Below are positions 14,201-21,749 of a stretch of 21,826 nt of DNA, one piece after another. How positions within the stretch are numbered: position 1 is the stretch's first letter; the number at the start of each line of letters is the position of its first letter. Under the pieces are notes generated by a model. That model did not search any database, was not told where the DNA came from, and saw nothing but the letters and a program-made list of their open reading frames with translations. Made by a program: the position numbers and the translations under genes. Source of the stretch: an uncultured Ellagibacter sp. GTDB lineage: Bacteria; Actinomycetota; Coriobacteriia; Coriobacteriales; Eggerthellaceae. Location of the stretch: assembly GCA_934661105.1 (NCBI GenBank), contig CAKUIV010000018.1, forward strand, positions 1 through 21,826, given 5' to 3'.

Positions 14201-14958
14201 CGCAGATGTACCAGCTCAAGGGGCGCGTGGGGCGTTCGTCGACTCAGGCGTACGCGTACTTCATGTTCCCCGATCACGTGAATTTGACCGAGGAGGCCGA
14301 GGCACGCCTCACGGCGCTCGACGAGCACACCGACCTCGGCAGCGGCATGCGCATTGCCATGCGCGACCTCGAGATCCGCGGCGCGGGAAGCCTGCTCGGC
14401 GCCGAGCAATCGGGCAACATGAGCGCCGTCGGCTTCGACCTGTTCGCGCAGATGCTCGAGCAGGCGGTTTCGGCGACGCGCGAGGGCGCGAGCGCCGACG
14501 CCGACGCGCTGCCGCCGGCGTTGTCGGACATCACGGTGAACTTGCCGGGGCATACCTATCTCCCCGAGGAATACGTTCCCGATACCGATGAGCGCGTGCT
14601 GTGGTATCGCAAGATCGCGTCCGCGGCAACCGTCGAGGACGTCGACGCGATCGAGGAAGAGCTCGCATCGAAGCGCCCCGACATGCCCGCCGCCGCGCGG
14701 AACCTCTTCATGAAGACGCGTACGCGCGCGTTCGCCAACGAGCACCGCATCAACACCGTCACGGTGGTGGGCGGCAAGCTCATCGTCGAGCCCGTTTCCG
14801 TTCCCAAGGAGAAGATGACTCCCATACGGCGCGCGGGCGGGCGATATCTGTCGGAGAAACGAAAGCTCGCCTTGCCGCTTCGGTACTTCAAAGTCGAAGA
14901 GGGCGACGCTCTGTTCGGGTGCGTGCTCGACTTTTTGAAGGAGCTTTCCGGTGAATAA
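11263..14958 (+). CDS. mfd: Transcription-repair coupling factor Mfd
   Basis: The 1231-residue translocase removes RNA polymerase stalled at DNA damage and recruits UvrA. It is somewhat longer than usual (about 1150-1180). The N-terminal UvrB-like module covers about residues 1-440. The RNA-polymerase-interaction domain starts with YKPGDYVVHAAHG at 563. The helicase part has Walker A GDVGFGKT (714-721), DEEQ (815-818), LSATPIPRTLQMSL, and GRVGRSSTQAYAYF. The C-terminal TRCF domain follows from about 1100. ATG 11263 follows GAGGAAG; an upstream in-frame ATG at 11182 lies inside the leader hairpin and is rejected. Extra length comes from a roughly 60-residue linker, of which residues 447-486 are encoded by a palindromic repeat. 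The EamA gene overlaps its end by eight bases. Confidence 0.96.
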   Translation: MLIDSLTFVLGKSGALDDFWDKLDAGEDATLGVASSARPFLAAAQFARKPQPTLAVVAGEEGAISFARNVAAYLGEDRVLLFPERTDTPFAPKTPDARKVARRMEAAWALASGRSRMVVASARALVRTLPPASAYVEAPLVIETGRELAEAASEGPNALPAKLRARCVVETFEDLARALEGRGYANTGELDGPGTFGVHGGTLDVFPGNLTYPVRVDFFGDEVDEIRRIVPSTGQTISSLDRVEIFPVREYSCSPEALARARKKITAPARTNPVLRDMLEKLDGGLRFDGADALLPYLYDKPVTLGAYAASGVLSCLVEPRSLFDDATHVYEDIEARAKGAKIPLDGLYAAPAQMSFGAGQRATYVSIMRVGGTIDVELPVKRVDVAGHPDKLFGRLISLTEGGYTVALSASDPRARHDIELALVDNNIPFQEALDATWGGEGALASVEHGGRRPCSNSPDSHESDIKSLSARAELRVAPRPHAQQGEITGNAPAGGRSNDPAGSAKRRLRRGMVNVVDVDIPLGMIFPKAKLALVSLSDTQGTQATSRARRRLDITDVTFPYKPGDYVVHAAHGVALFKELVRREIDGTARDYLHLEYAEGDKLFVPVEQLDRVTRYVGPEGASPRLTRLNTSDWSRATAKARKATKKLAFDLVDVYARRAATQGFRFGPDTDAQRDMELAFPYQETPDQLAAIADVKADMESARPMDRLICGDVGFGKTEVALRAAFKATQDGKQVMVLCPTTILAQQHYANFKDRFDPFGVEVEVLSRFRTPAQQARALAGFADGSVSVLVGTHRLLSRDVNPHDLGLVIIDEEQRFGVGHKEQMKNLRESIDVLTLSATPIPRTLQMSLSGVRDMSLILTPPGDRRPVEVHVGEWDPDVVSAAIRRELARGGQVYYVSNRVHSIEDAVARVVAAAGEARVGVAHGQMSREELERVMEDFSAGELDVLVATTIIESGIDNPHTNTLVIEDSQRLGLAQMYQLKGRVGRSSTQAYAYFMFPDHVNLTEEAEARLTALDEHTDLGSGMRIAMRDLEIRGAGSLLGAEQSGNMSAVGFDLFAQMLEQAVSATREGASADADALPPALSDITVNLPGHTYLPEEYVPDTDERVLWYRKIASAATVEDVDAIEEELASKRPDMPAAARNLFMKTRTRAFANEHRINTVTVVGGKLIVEPVSVPKEKMTPIRRAGGRYLSEKRKLALPLRYFKVEEGDALFGCVLDFLKELSGE
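12603..12719. repeat. REP/BIME-like triple-hairpin palindrome inside mfd
   Basis: The 117-base unit has outer arms 12603-12630 and 12692-12719, 28 bp each, complementary with four mismatches that are all transitions, giving G-U or A-C pairs in RNA. Each arm is itself palindromic: TTGAGCATGG (12605-12614) with CCATGCTCAA (12625-12634), and GCGTGG (12692-12697) with CCACGC (12708-12713). A central hairpin joins CGAAAGCGAC (12651-12660) to GTCGCTTTCG (12666-12675) around ATTAA. The length is 39 codons, so the mfd frame is kept. Confidence 0.82.
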
Positions 14959-15937
14959 AGACATACGGCGAAAATACGCGATGGGCATCGTGTCGGCGCT
15001 CGTGGGGGGCGCGCTCTGGGGTTTTTCGGGCGCGTGCTCCCAGTACCTTTTCGCGCATTACGACATCGAGGCGTCGTTCATAACGATGGCCCGAATGCTC
15101 GGGTCGGGCATTTTATTCCTGGCCCTTTTGCTTGCGACGCGACGCACGCAGGTCGCGTCGATGCTCGCCGACAAGGAGACGTTTGCCGGTTTGGCGATCT
15201 TCGGCGTGGTGGGCCTGTTCGCGTGCCAGTACACCTACATCTCCTCGGTCGGCGTCACCAACGCGGGCACGGCGACGGTGCTTCAGAGCCTGGGAACGGT
15301 ATGGGTCATGCTCGCAAGCTGCCTTATCGCGCGCAAAGCTCCGCGTGCGGGCGAGGTGGCGGGCCTTGTTCTCGCGCTCGTGTCGACGTTCCTCATCGCG
15401 ACTCAGGGCGACCCGACGTCGATCGCGCTTCCTGCGGCCGGACTTTTATGGGGACTTGCGAACAGCGTCACCGTGGCGATCTACATCATGTTCCCGAAAC
15501 GTCTGATGGCCAGGTGGGGAAGCCTGCCCGTCACGGGCATCGGCATGCTTTTGGGCGGTATGGCCGCGCTTGTTTTCTGGGCGGCGCCGGCGGCCGGCGG
15601 TGCCGCGCTTTCCGTGCCCGCGCTCGACGCGACGGGGCTTTTGGTCCTTGCCGCCATCGCCGTGCTGGGCACGTTCGCGGCGTTCGCTCTCTACCTGCAC
15701 GGCGTGTCGGTGGTCGGCTCGGTCACGGGGAGCCTGCTCGGCGCGATCGAGCCGGCAAGCGCCACCGTCATCGCGGCGCTGTGGCTCGGCACGTCGTTCA
15801 CCGGCTTCGATTGGGCCGGTTTCGTCCTTATGGTGTCGATGATCGTTCTCGTGTCCGTCCCGGGGAAGAAGCCTCGGGAAGACGCGCCGTCAACCCGCAG
15901 CGGGAATGCCCGCGCTTCGGGAGAAGGAGGGGAATAG
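14951..15937 (+). CDS. EamA/DMT-family membrane transporter
   Basis: The 328-residue protein has two EamA repeats (about residues 10-145 and 160-305) and some ten hydrophobic helices, the layout of drug/metabolite transporters. Family-typical features are an N-terminal ALWGFSGACSQYLF helix, the FACQYTYISSVGVTNAGTATVLQ segment closing the first repeat, and SVTGSLLGAIEPASATVIAALWLG in the second. The substrate cannot be read from sequence; export of metabolites or amino-acid-like compounds is common. Start GTG 14951 lies within the end of mfd, after AAGGAG at 14938-14943, so translation is probably coupled. A polar tail of about 25 residues ends the protein. The dipeptidase gene follows two bases later. 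Confidence 0.92.
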   Translation: MNKDIRRKYAMGIVSALVGGALWGFSGACSQYLFAHYDIEASFITMARMLGSGILFLALLLATRRTQVASMLADKETFAGLAIFGVVGLFACQYTYISSVGVTNAGTATVLQSLGTVWVMLASCLIARKAPRAGEVAGLVLALVSTFLIATQGDPTSIALPAAGLLWGLANSVTVAIYIMFPKRLMARWGSLPVTGIGMLLGGMAALVFWAAPAAGGAALSVPALDATGLLVLAAIAVLGTFAAFALYLHGVSVVGSVTGSLLGAIEPASATVIAALWLGTSFTGFDWAGFVLMVSMIVLVSVPGKKPREDAPSTRSGNARASGEGGE

Positions 15938-15939
15938 GA

Positions 15940-17028
15940 ATGGGGCTTCTACGAATTGGGGACGACCCGTTGGGCGGCGCCCTCATGACGGGTCGGGATG
16001 ATGCGGCGGATTCGCCTGCGGGCAAACCCGCTGGCGAGAAGGCGTTTCGCGTGTTCGATTTGCACTGCGACACGCTCGACCGGCTCGCGTTGCACGGCGA
16101 CGGCTCCTGCGCGTTCGCGTACATGGAAGGCGACGAGCGCATCCCTCATGCGCGCATGAGCTCGCTTGCCGACAACGACGCGCACATCTCGCTTCGTCTG
16201 ACGGGGGGCTTCGACTGGTGCCAGTGCTTCGCCGTGTTCATTCCCGATGACCTGCGCGGCGACGCCGCCTGGTCGTTTTACCTGCGCATCCGCGACTTCT
16301 TCCGAGGGGAATGCGAGCGACATGCCGATTCTTTGGCGCAGGTGCGCGCCTCCGGCGACGCCGAGGATGCCTTTGCGGTGCGGAAAACCGCGGGCATGCT
16401 CACTGTCGAGGGCGCCGCGTTCCTCGACGACGACCCTTCCGCGCTCGCCCGTCTCGACGCCATCGCCGCAGACGGGGTTCGCATGGTGACGCTTACCTGG
16501 AACGGGCGAAACGCCCTCGGTAGCGGTAACGACACTTCGTTCGGCCTCACCTCGTTCGGCAAGCGTTGCATCGCCGAGCTCGAGGCCCGTGACATCGCCG
16601 TCGACGTGTCTCACCTAAACGACGCGGGGTTCAAAGACGTGTGCGCGTGCGCGGACAAGCCCTTCGCCGCGTCGCATTCGAATGCGCGCGCGGTGTGCAA
16701 GCACCCCCGCAACCTCGCCGACTGGCAGCTGCGCGAGATCGCCGACCGCGGCGGTGTCGTGGGGTTCAACTACTACAACGACTTCCTCAACGATCGCGGC
16801 GAAGAGGCGACCGTCGACGACGCGCTGCGCCATATCGACCATGTTCTCGATACGGTGGGCGAGGACGTGCTCTGCTTGGGAAGCGACTACGACGGCAGCG
16901 ACGTGCCGCGGTGGCTTTCGCCCTGCACCGGTGTGGCGAAGCTGCGCGACGTCGTTCGAGCGGAATTCGGGGAATGCGTTGCGAGCAAGATGTTCTGGGA
17001 AAACGCCGCTCGCTTCTTCGCGCGCTAG
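15940..17028 (+). CDS. Membrane-dipeptidase-family (M19) zinc dipeptidase
   Basis: The 362-residue protein belongs to the renal dipeptidase (M19) family, which hydrolyses dipeptides with a two-zinc site. Expected ligands are present: H42 and D44 (DLHCDTL), E157 (TVEGA), H225 (VDVSHL), H246 (ASHSNARA) and the acidic GSDYDG (D316-D318). No signal peptide or anchor is visible; an acidic, glycine-rich start of about 33 residues precedes the domain, so it is probably cytoplasmic. ATG 15940 follows AAGGAGG at 15924-15930; ATG 15985 is a possible shorter start (347 residues). It lies two bases after the EamA stop, so a transporter-peptidase pair acting on a peptide-like compound is plausible but unproven. 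Confidence 0.93.
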   Translation: MGLLRIGDDPLGGALMTGRDDAADSPAGKPAGEKAFRVFDLHCDTLDRLALHGDGSCAFAYMEGDERIPHARMSSLADNDAHISLRLTGGFDWCQCFAVFIPDDLRGDAAWSFYLRIRDFFRGECERHADSLAQVRASGDAEDAFAVRKTAGMLTVEGAAFLDDDPSALARLDAIAADGVRMVTLTWNGRNALGSGNDTSFGLTSFGKRCIAELEARDIAVDVSHLNDAGFKDVCACADKPFAASHSNARAVCKHPRNLADWQLREIADRGGVVGFNYYNDFLNDRGEEATVDDALRHIDHVLDTVGEDVLCLGSDYDGSDVPRWLSPCTGVAKLRDVVRAEFGECVASKMFWENAARFFAR

Positions 17029-17050
17029 GACGAGGGCTTTCGTGCGGGGG

Positions 17051-17080
17051 TTATCAACGGGTTCGGGCTCTTGCTATAAT
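17051..17080 (+). promoter_or_regulatory. Promoter of the hybrid kinase gene
   Basis: A perfect TATAAT (17075-17080) extended by TGC (17072-17074) lies 18 bases after TTATCA (17051-17056). The predicted start near 17087 gives a leader of about 30 bases to GTG 17117. It is the best sigma-70-type promoter in the window. Confidence 0.68.
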
Positions 17081-17116
17081 CAAGCATCCGAATCGATTTC
17101 TGGAAAAGGTGAAGCC

Positions 17117-19912
17117 GTGCGAATCACCAGCGCTCTATCCGCCGTCGCGAATCGCGTTCTCGCGTTCGCGGTTGCTCTCGTCGTGGCGTTTTCCTTTGTG
17201 CCGCTTGCTCCGGGCGCGGCGCATGCCGATGATCCCTCCGATGGCGGCAAGATGGTCAAGGTGGGCTGGCTCGTCAACAACGAGGGCTTTCAAGAAGGGG
17301 AGCCCGGCGACTATATGACGGGTTGGGGATACGAATACTTGCAGACGCTTTCGTACTACACGCCCGGCTGGGAATACGAGTACGTCGTCGGCACGTTCGG
17401 CGAGCTCATGGAAAAGCTCGAGGCGGGGGAAATCGACCTCATGCCGAACATCTCCTACACCGACAAACGCGCGGAGAAGCTGTTGTTCTCGACGAACCCG
17501 CAAGGGACGGAGCGCTACTACATCTACGCGAAATCCTCGCGCGACGACCTCACGAAGGGCGACACGCGCGCCTTGAACGGGCTTACCATCGGGTGCAACG
17601 AGGGCGTCATTCAAACCCAGGTGGGTCAGAAGTGGCTTGAAGACGAGGGCGTTTCCTGCACGTATCGATACTACGACACGGCCGATGCCCTTTTCGGCGC
17701 GCTTTCTGCCGACGAGGTCGACGCTATCATCATGAACGATACGGTCTCCTCCGACGACGCCATGGCGATGTTCTCGGTCGGCGAGAGCAACTATTATCTC
17801 ACGACCCCGAAATCTCGCTCCGACTTGATGAACGACATCAACGCCGCGATGACGATGATCCAAAGCGCGAATCCGCGCTACAACGACGAAGTCAAGGCGA
17901 GCTACTCGGTGAGCAACGGCGGCTCGACAACGCTTACGGGTGCCGAGCGGACGTGGCTCGATGGGCGGGGATGGTCCATCAACGTCGGGTATCTTCGCGG
18001 TATGCTCCCGTATTCGAACGAAGCTGCAGACGGTACCTTCGAGGGGTCGCTGTCTGCGCTGATCGACTCGCTTGAAGGCACGTTCGGCGTCTCCGTGAAT
18101 GCGGTGGCGTATACGGACAACGTCGATTTGGAAAACGCCCTGCTCGACGGATCAATCGACGTTGCCATGCCGGTTGCCAAGGATTACTGGCTCGCCGAGC
18201 GGGCCGATTGCGCCCAATCATCGGTGGTGGCATCGTCTGCGCTTATCGCCGTGTATAAAGGCGGCCAGCTCGAAAGCGCGCTCGACGCAATCGCCTACTG
18301 CAAAGACTCGCTTCTGAACCGCGATTACGTCGAAATGCTTTACCCCGACTCGACCGTCATCGACTGCTCGAGTGCCGTCGGGTGCATCGAGGCGGTGAAG
18401 CGCGGGGAGGCGTCGTGCGTGCTCGTCCCCGTTACCCGCTTGGACGCGCTGCGCGACCAGGTCAGCTTCGATGATCTGAAGACCGCTCAGCTGCCGGGCG
18501 AGATCGACCTTACCTGCTGGATGAAGCGGGGCAACGCAAGCCTGCTCAGTATCGTCAACAAGGGCATCGCCAGCTCGAGCGACGCGATAGCGGCTGGCGC
18601 ATATTCGCACTATTCGAGTGGCGATTCGGAGTCTTCCCTGGTCAAGTTCGTAAGGAAGAACCAGGTGCTCGTCGTCGCGTGCGCAATCGGGCTTTTGGTC
18701 GCGGTCGTGGTCGTGCTGACGTGGGCTTTGCGGAAGGCCCGCCGCGCCCAAAGAAAGGCACAGGCCGCCAACGCCGCGAAGACGGCGTTTCTCTCGCGCA
18801 TGAGCCACGACATCCGCACGCCCTTGAACGGCATCGTCGGCCTGCTCGAGGTAAGCGACCTCGACCCCGGCAACGCCGAGCTTGCCAGCGAGAACCGCGC
18901 GAAGGCGAAGGTCGCGGCGAACCATCTGCTCACCATCATCAACGACATCCTCGAGATGGGCAAGATCGAGGATCGCGCGATCGTGCTGGAGAATAAACCC
19001 TTCAATCTGGTCGATCTCTTCCACGATATGCGCGTGATCTCCCAGCTCCGTGCCTCCGACAGGGGCGTCACGCTCAACGTCGCTCCAGTCGACGCCGTCG
19101 AGTACCCCGATGTGTACGGCAGCCCCACCCATGTGCGGCGCGTCATCCTCAACCTGCTCGACAACAGCATCAAGTACAACAAACCGGGCGGCAGCGTTAC
19201 GTGCTCGTGCTCGGTCGTGCACGTGGAGGGCGATGCGGTCGTCTACCGCTTCACCATCGCCGACACCGGCATTGGCATGAGCGCAGATTTCCTCGAGCAC
19301 ATATTCGAGCCGTTTTCCCAGGCAGCCGACGATGCGCGCAGCACGTTCCAGGGAACGGGCATGGGCATGCCGATCGTGAAGGCGCTCGTCGAGGAGATGG
19401 GCGGCACGATCGACGTGCAAAGCGAGCTTGGCAAGGGGTCGATCTTCGCGGTCGTGCTGCCGTTCGTTATCGACCGCAACCCCGTTGCGCATAAACGTGA
19501 ACGGGCGGAAAAGGCGGATTGCTCCGTTGCCAACATGAACATCATGCTCGTCGAGGACAACGACCTCAATGCCGAGATCGCGGAAACCTTGCTTGAAAGC
19601 GAGGGCGCATCGGTGGTACGGGTGCGCGACGGCGAGGAGGCGGTCGATCTGTTCTGCCGCAAGGAGCCCGGAACCTTCGACGCTATCCTTATGGATATCA
19701 TGATGCCGCGCATGAACGGCTACGAAGCCACGCGCGCTATCAGGCTTTCCGACAGGTCCGATGCGGTGAGCGTTCCCATCATCGCCATGACGGCGAACGC
19801 GTTCGCGGAAGACGTCGAGGCGGCGCAAGACGCGGGGATGAACGGCCATCTCTCGAAACCGGTTGACGTCGACCTTCTCAAGCGCACGCTTGCGAGCTGC
19901 CGCGATCGATAG
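17117..19912 (+). CDS. Hybrid histidine kinase with two periplasmic solute-binding domains
   Basis: The 931-residue protein resembles BvgS/EvgS-type sensors. A signal or first membrane helix (about 14-37, ending AHA) is followed by two family-3 solute-binding domains (about 47-270 and 285-500), a transmembrane helix (about 517-538), and a HisKA domain with MSHDIRTPLNG (H564). The ATPase domain follows with NLLDNSIKYN (N683), DTGIGM and GTGMGMPIVKAL, and last a receiver domain with phospho-acceptor D860 in LMDIMMPRMNGYE. No PAS or HPt domain is seen. GTG 17117 is chosen for the AAAGGTGA site and the signal peptide; a longer upstream frame lies over the dipeptidase gene. No DNA-binding partner is adjacent, so its output pathway is unknown. 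The ligand may be an amino acid or similar small molecule. Confidence 0.94.
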   Translation: MRITSALSAVANRVLAFAVALVVAFSFVPLAPGAAHADDPSDGGKMVKVGWLVNNEGFQEGEPGDYMTGWGYEYLQTLSYYTPGWEYEYVVGTFGELMEKLEAGEIDLMPNISYTDKRAEKLLFSTNPQGTERYYIYAKSSRDDLTKGDTRALNGLTIGCNEGVIQTQVGQKWLEDEGVSCTYRYYDTADALFGALSADEVDAIIMNDTVSSDDAMAMFSVGESNYYLTTPKSRSDLMNDINAAMTMIQSANPRYNDEVKASYSVSNGGSTTLTGAERTWLDGRGWSINVGYLRGMLPYSNEAADGTFEGSLSALIDSLEGTFGVSVNAVAYTDNVDLENALLDGSIDVAMPVAKDYWLAERADCAQSSVVASSALIAVYKGGQLESALDAIAYCKDSLLNRDYVEMLYPDSTVIDCSSAVGCIEAVKRGEASCVLVPVTRLDALRDQVSFDDLKTAQLPGEIDLTCWMKRGNASLLSIVNKGIASSSDAIAAGAYSHYSSGDSESSLVKFVRKNQVLVVACAIGLLVAVVVVLTWALRKARRAQRKAQAANAAKTAFLSRMSHDIRTPLNGIVGLLEVSDLDPGNAELASENRAKAKVAANHLLTIINDILEMGKIEDRAIVLENKPFNLVDLFHDMRVISQLRASDRGVTLNVAPVDAVEYPDVYGSPTHVRRVILNLLDNSIKYNKPGGSVTCSCSVVHVEGDAVVYRFTIADTGIGMSADFLEHIFEPFSQAADDARSTFQGTGMGMPIVKALVEEMGGTIDVQSELGKGSIFAVVLPFVIDRNPVAHKRERAEKADCSVANMNIMLVEDNDLNAEIAETLLESEGASVVRVRDGEEAVDLFCRKEPGTFDAILMDIMMPRMNGYEATRAIRLSDRSDAVSVPIIAMTANAFAEDVEAAQDAGMNGHLSKPVDVDLLKRTLASCRDR

Positions 19913-20010
19913 TTTTCATTCTTCTCGCATCGCCAGCGCGATTCTTCTCGTTCGCTTCCTGGGCGTTCCTTCGAGCCTGCGCGAAGGCGGGTCGCGTTCA
20001 GCGGGTCGTC

Positions 20011-20048
20011 GCCGTATTCGTTCTCGCCGCAAGCCGAACGAATACGGC
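20011..20048. repeat. Perfect 13-bp inverted repeat after the hybrid kinase gene
   Basis: GCCGTATTCGTTC (20011-20023) and its exact complement (20036-20048) enclose 12 bases. No T-run follows at once, but a pyrimidine-rich stretch (TCCTTTTCCC) begins about 8 bases on. It may end the kinase transcript, or act as an operator just upstream of the tRNA. The rest of 19913-20115 holds no gene. Confidence 0.5.
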
Positions 20049-20078
20049 TCGTGTGTCCTTTTCCCGAAGATGTTCTGG

Positions 20079-20084
20079 TATCAT
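20079..20084 (+). promoter_or_regulatory. Candidate tRNA-Leu -10 box
   Basis: TATCAT lies 31 bases upstream of the tRNA 5' end. No clear -35 is visible. Pattern match only. Confidence 0.3.
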
Positions 20085-20115
20085 GTGCACGCTCGTTTTC
20101 CAAAACGAAGCTCGT

Positions 20116-20201
20116 GCGGGCGTGGCGGAATTGGCAGACGCGCCAGATTTAGGTTCTGGTGGGCAACCCCCGTGAAGGTTCAAGTCCTTTCGCCCGCACC
20201 A
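20116..20201 (+). tRNA. tRNA-Leu, anticodon UAG
   Basis: The acceptor arm GCGGGCG (20116-20122) pairs with CGCCCGC (20191-20197), followed by ACCA, so the CCA end is encoded. The anticodon stem CCAGA/TCTGG encloses TTTAGGT, giving TAG at 20150-20152, which reads CUA and probably other CUN leucine codons. The D loop (GGAATTGGCAGA), long class-II variable arm and TTCAAGT T-loop fit tRNA-Leu. No integrated element adjoins it. Confidence 0.97.
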
Positions 20202-20240
20202 ATTGGGGGGAGGGTGCTTTTCGGCACCTTCCCCCCAATT
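20201..20240 (+). terminator. Long hairpin immediately after tRNA-Leu
   Basis: A 17-base arm (20201-20217, starting AATTGGGGGG) pairs with 20224-20240 with one G-T wobble around a short TTTTCG loop. Its first base is also the last A of the tRNA CCA end. No T-run follows, so termination may be incomplete and sstT could receive read-through, since no separate sstT promoter is evident. Confidence 0.6.
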
Positions 20241-20284
20241 GCATTGTGCACGCAATAGCAAGGAAAGAAAGGAACGCCTCCGAA

Positions 20285-21541
20285 ATGGACGCCATCAAGA
20301 AACTCGGGCGCGCTTGGAATTCGATCAGCCTCATCAAGCGCATCATCGTCGGCCTGCTCATCGGCACGGTGCTCGCCGTCGTGTGGCCCGGCAACGACAT
20401 CGTCGAAATGCTCGGCACGCTGTTTGTGAACGCTTTGAAGAGCGTTGCTCCCATTCTCGTGTTCTTCCTGGTCATCAGCGCCCTGTGCAACGCCAAGGGC
20501 GGCGGTCAGATGAAGACCGTCATCGTCTTGTACCTTGTCGCGACGTTCGTGGCGGGTGCCGTGGCCGTCATCGCGAGCACCTTGTTCCCGGTTGATCTTA
20601 CGCTGACCGCTCCGGCGGAAGACCAAGCGTCGCCTGAAGGCATCGGGCAGGTTCTCGCCACGCTCATCACCAACGTGGTTGCGAACCCCGTCGAGGCGCT
20701 CATGAAGGCGAACTACCTTGGCATCCTCGCATGGGCCGTTGTGCTCGGCATCGCGCTTCGCCATGCGAACGACCAGGTGAAAAGCGTGTTCTCGAGCATT
20801 TCCGACGCGGTGTCCACCGTCGTCCGCTGGATCATCTCGCTTGCTCCGTTCGGTATCCTGGGCCTCGTGTACACGGCGGTGAGCACGAACGGGCTCGAGA
20901 TCTTCACCGAATACGGCCAGCTTCTGCTCGTGCTCGTCGGCGCCATGCTCTTCATCGCCTTCGTCACGAACCCGCTTCTGTCCTTCGCATGCTTCCGCAA
21001 GAACCCCTACGGGCTTGTCGTGCGCTGCCTGAAGGACTCGGGCCTGACGGCGTTCTTCACGCGCTCGTCTGCGGCTAACATCCCGGTGAACATGGAGCTG
21101 TGCCGCAAACTCGGCCTCAACAAGGACAACTACTCGCTGTCCATCCCGCTCGGCGCCACTATCAACATGGGCGGCGCTGCGGTCACCATCTCCGTCATGG
21201 CGATGATGGCTGCTCACACCATGGGCATCGAGGTCGACATCCCCACGGCGATCATCCTGTCGGTGCTTTCCGCCATCAGCGCATGCGGCGCGTCGGGCGT
21301 CGCGGGCGGCTCGCTTCTGCTGATTCCCCTGGCGTGCTCGCTTTTCGGCATCAGCAACGATATCGCGATGCAGGTCGTGGGCATCGGCTTCGTCATCGGC
21401 GTGATCCAGGACTCCTGCGAGACCGCGCTCAACTCCTCGTCCGATGTCTTGTTCGCCGCGTCGGCCGAATACGGCGAATGGAGAAAGCAGGATCGCGACT
21501 TCAACCCTGGTAAGGACGCCGAGGTCGTCGAGGCCGCATAG
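20285..21541 (+). CDS. sstT: Na+/serine-threonine symporter SstT
   Basis: The 418-residue membrane protein belongs to the dicarboxylate/amino acid:cation symporter (glutamate transporter) family, and its length is close to E. coli SstT (414). The core AFFTRSSAANIPVNMELC (a serine-rich re-entrant loop), GATINMGGAA (the cation/substrate NMGG site) and ASGVAGGSLLLIPLAC are specific to the SstT branch rather than GltP/DctA. It takes up serine and threonine with sodium; serine is a useful fermentable substrate for anaerobes. ATG 20285 is chosen because AAAGGA lies about 11 bases upstream and the family begins here; the longer frame starts in the tRNA. A strong terminator follows, so it is the last gene of its transcript. 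Confidence 0.95.
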   Translation: MDAIKKLGRAWNSISLIKRIIVGLLIGTVLAVVWPGNDIVEMLGTLFVNALKSVAPILVFFLVISALCNAKGGGQMKTVIVLYLVATFVAGAVAVIASTLFPVDLTLTAPAEDQASPEGIGQVLATLITNVVANPVEALMKANYLGILAWAVVLGIALRHANDQVKSVFSSISDAVSTVVRWIISLAPFGILGLVYTAVSTNGLEIFTEYGQLLLVLVGAMLFIAFVTNPLLSFACFRKNPYGLVVRCLKDSGLTAFFTRSSAANIPVNMELCRKLGLNKDNYSLSIPLGATINMGGAAVTISVMAMMAAHTMGIEVDIPTAIILSVLSAISACGASGVAGGSLLLIPLACSLFGISNDIAMQVVGIGFVIGVIQDSCETALNSSSDVLFAASAEYGEWRKQDRDFNPGKDAEVVEAA

Positions 21542-21566
21542 AAGCTGCATTTCGCTGGACTGACCG

Positions 21567-21611
21567 AGCCGCCCCTGTTCGTGCACAGAGCCGAACAGGG
21601 GCGGCTTTCTT
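21567..21611 (+). terminator. Intrinsic terminator after sstT
   Basis: A perfect 15-bp stem, AGCCGCCCCTGTTCG (21567-21581) with its complement (21592-21606), has a 10-base loop and is followed by TTTCTT to 21611. It begins 26 bases after the sstT stop. Confidence 0.88.
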
Positions 21612-21684
21612 GCGAGAACGCCTTCTTTTTGCCAACAAAGTTGAATTGAGGGTAGGGCATTTTCCGGTATAGGTGTTGTGAACG

Positions 21685-21724
21685 ATTGTTTCACCCCATA
21701 TTGTATAAAATGGGGTGAAACAAT
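21685..21724. repeat. Perfect 15-bp inverted repeat near the IS end
   Basis: ATTGTTTCACCCCAT (21685-21699) and its exact complement (21710-21724) enclose ATTGTATAAA. It lies in AT-rich non-coding DNA between the sstT terminator and the IS3-type element. It may be a regulator's operator, a transcription stop, or a leftover of an insertion. Confidence 0.6.
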
Positions 21725-21749
21725 ACTGCAACAAGAGAAAAAGGCATAT

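Noticed and set aside
12631..14988. Long minus-strand open frame opposite mfd
   Set aside because: Antisense shadow of mfd with the same biased composition and no recognisable domain.
18218..19849. Long minus-strand open frame opposite the hybrid kinase gene
   Set aside because: Antisense shadow; all kinase and receiver motifs are on the plus strand.
20180..21694. Long minus-strand open frame opposite sstT
   Set aside because: Antisense shadow that also runs across the tRNA hairpin and the sstT terminator; no domain recognised.
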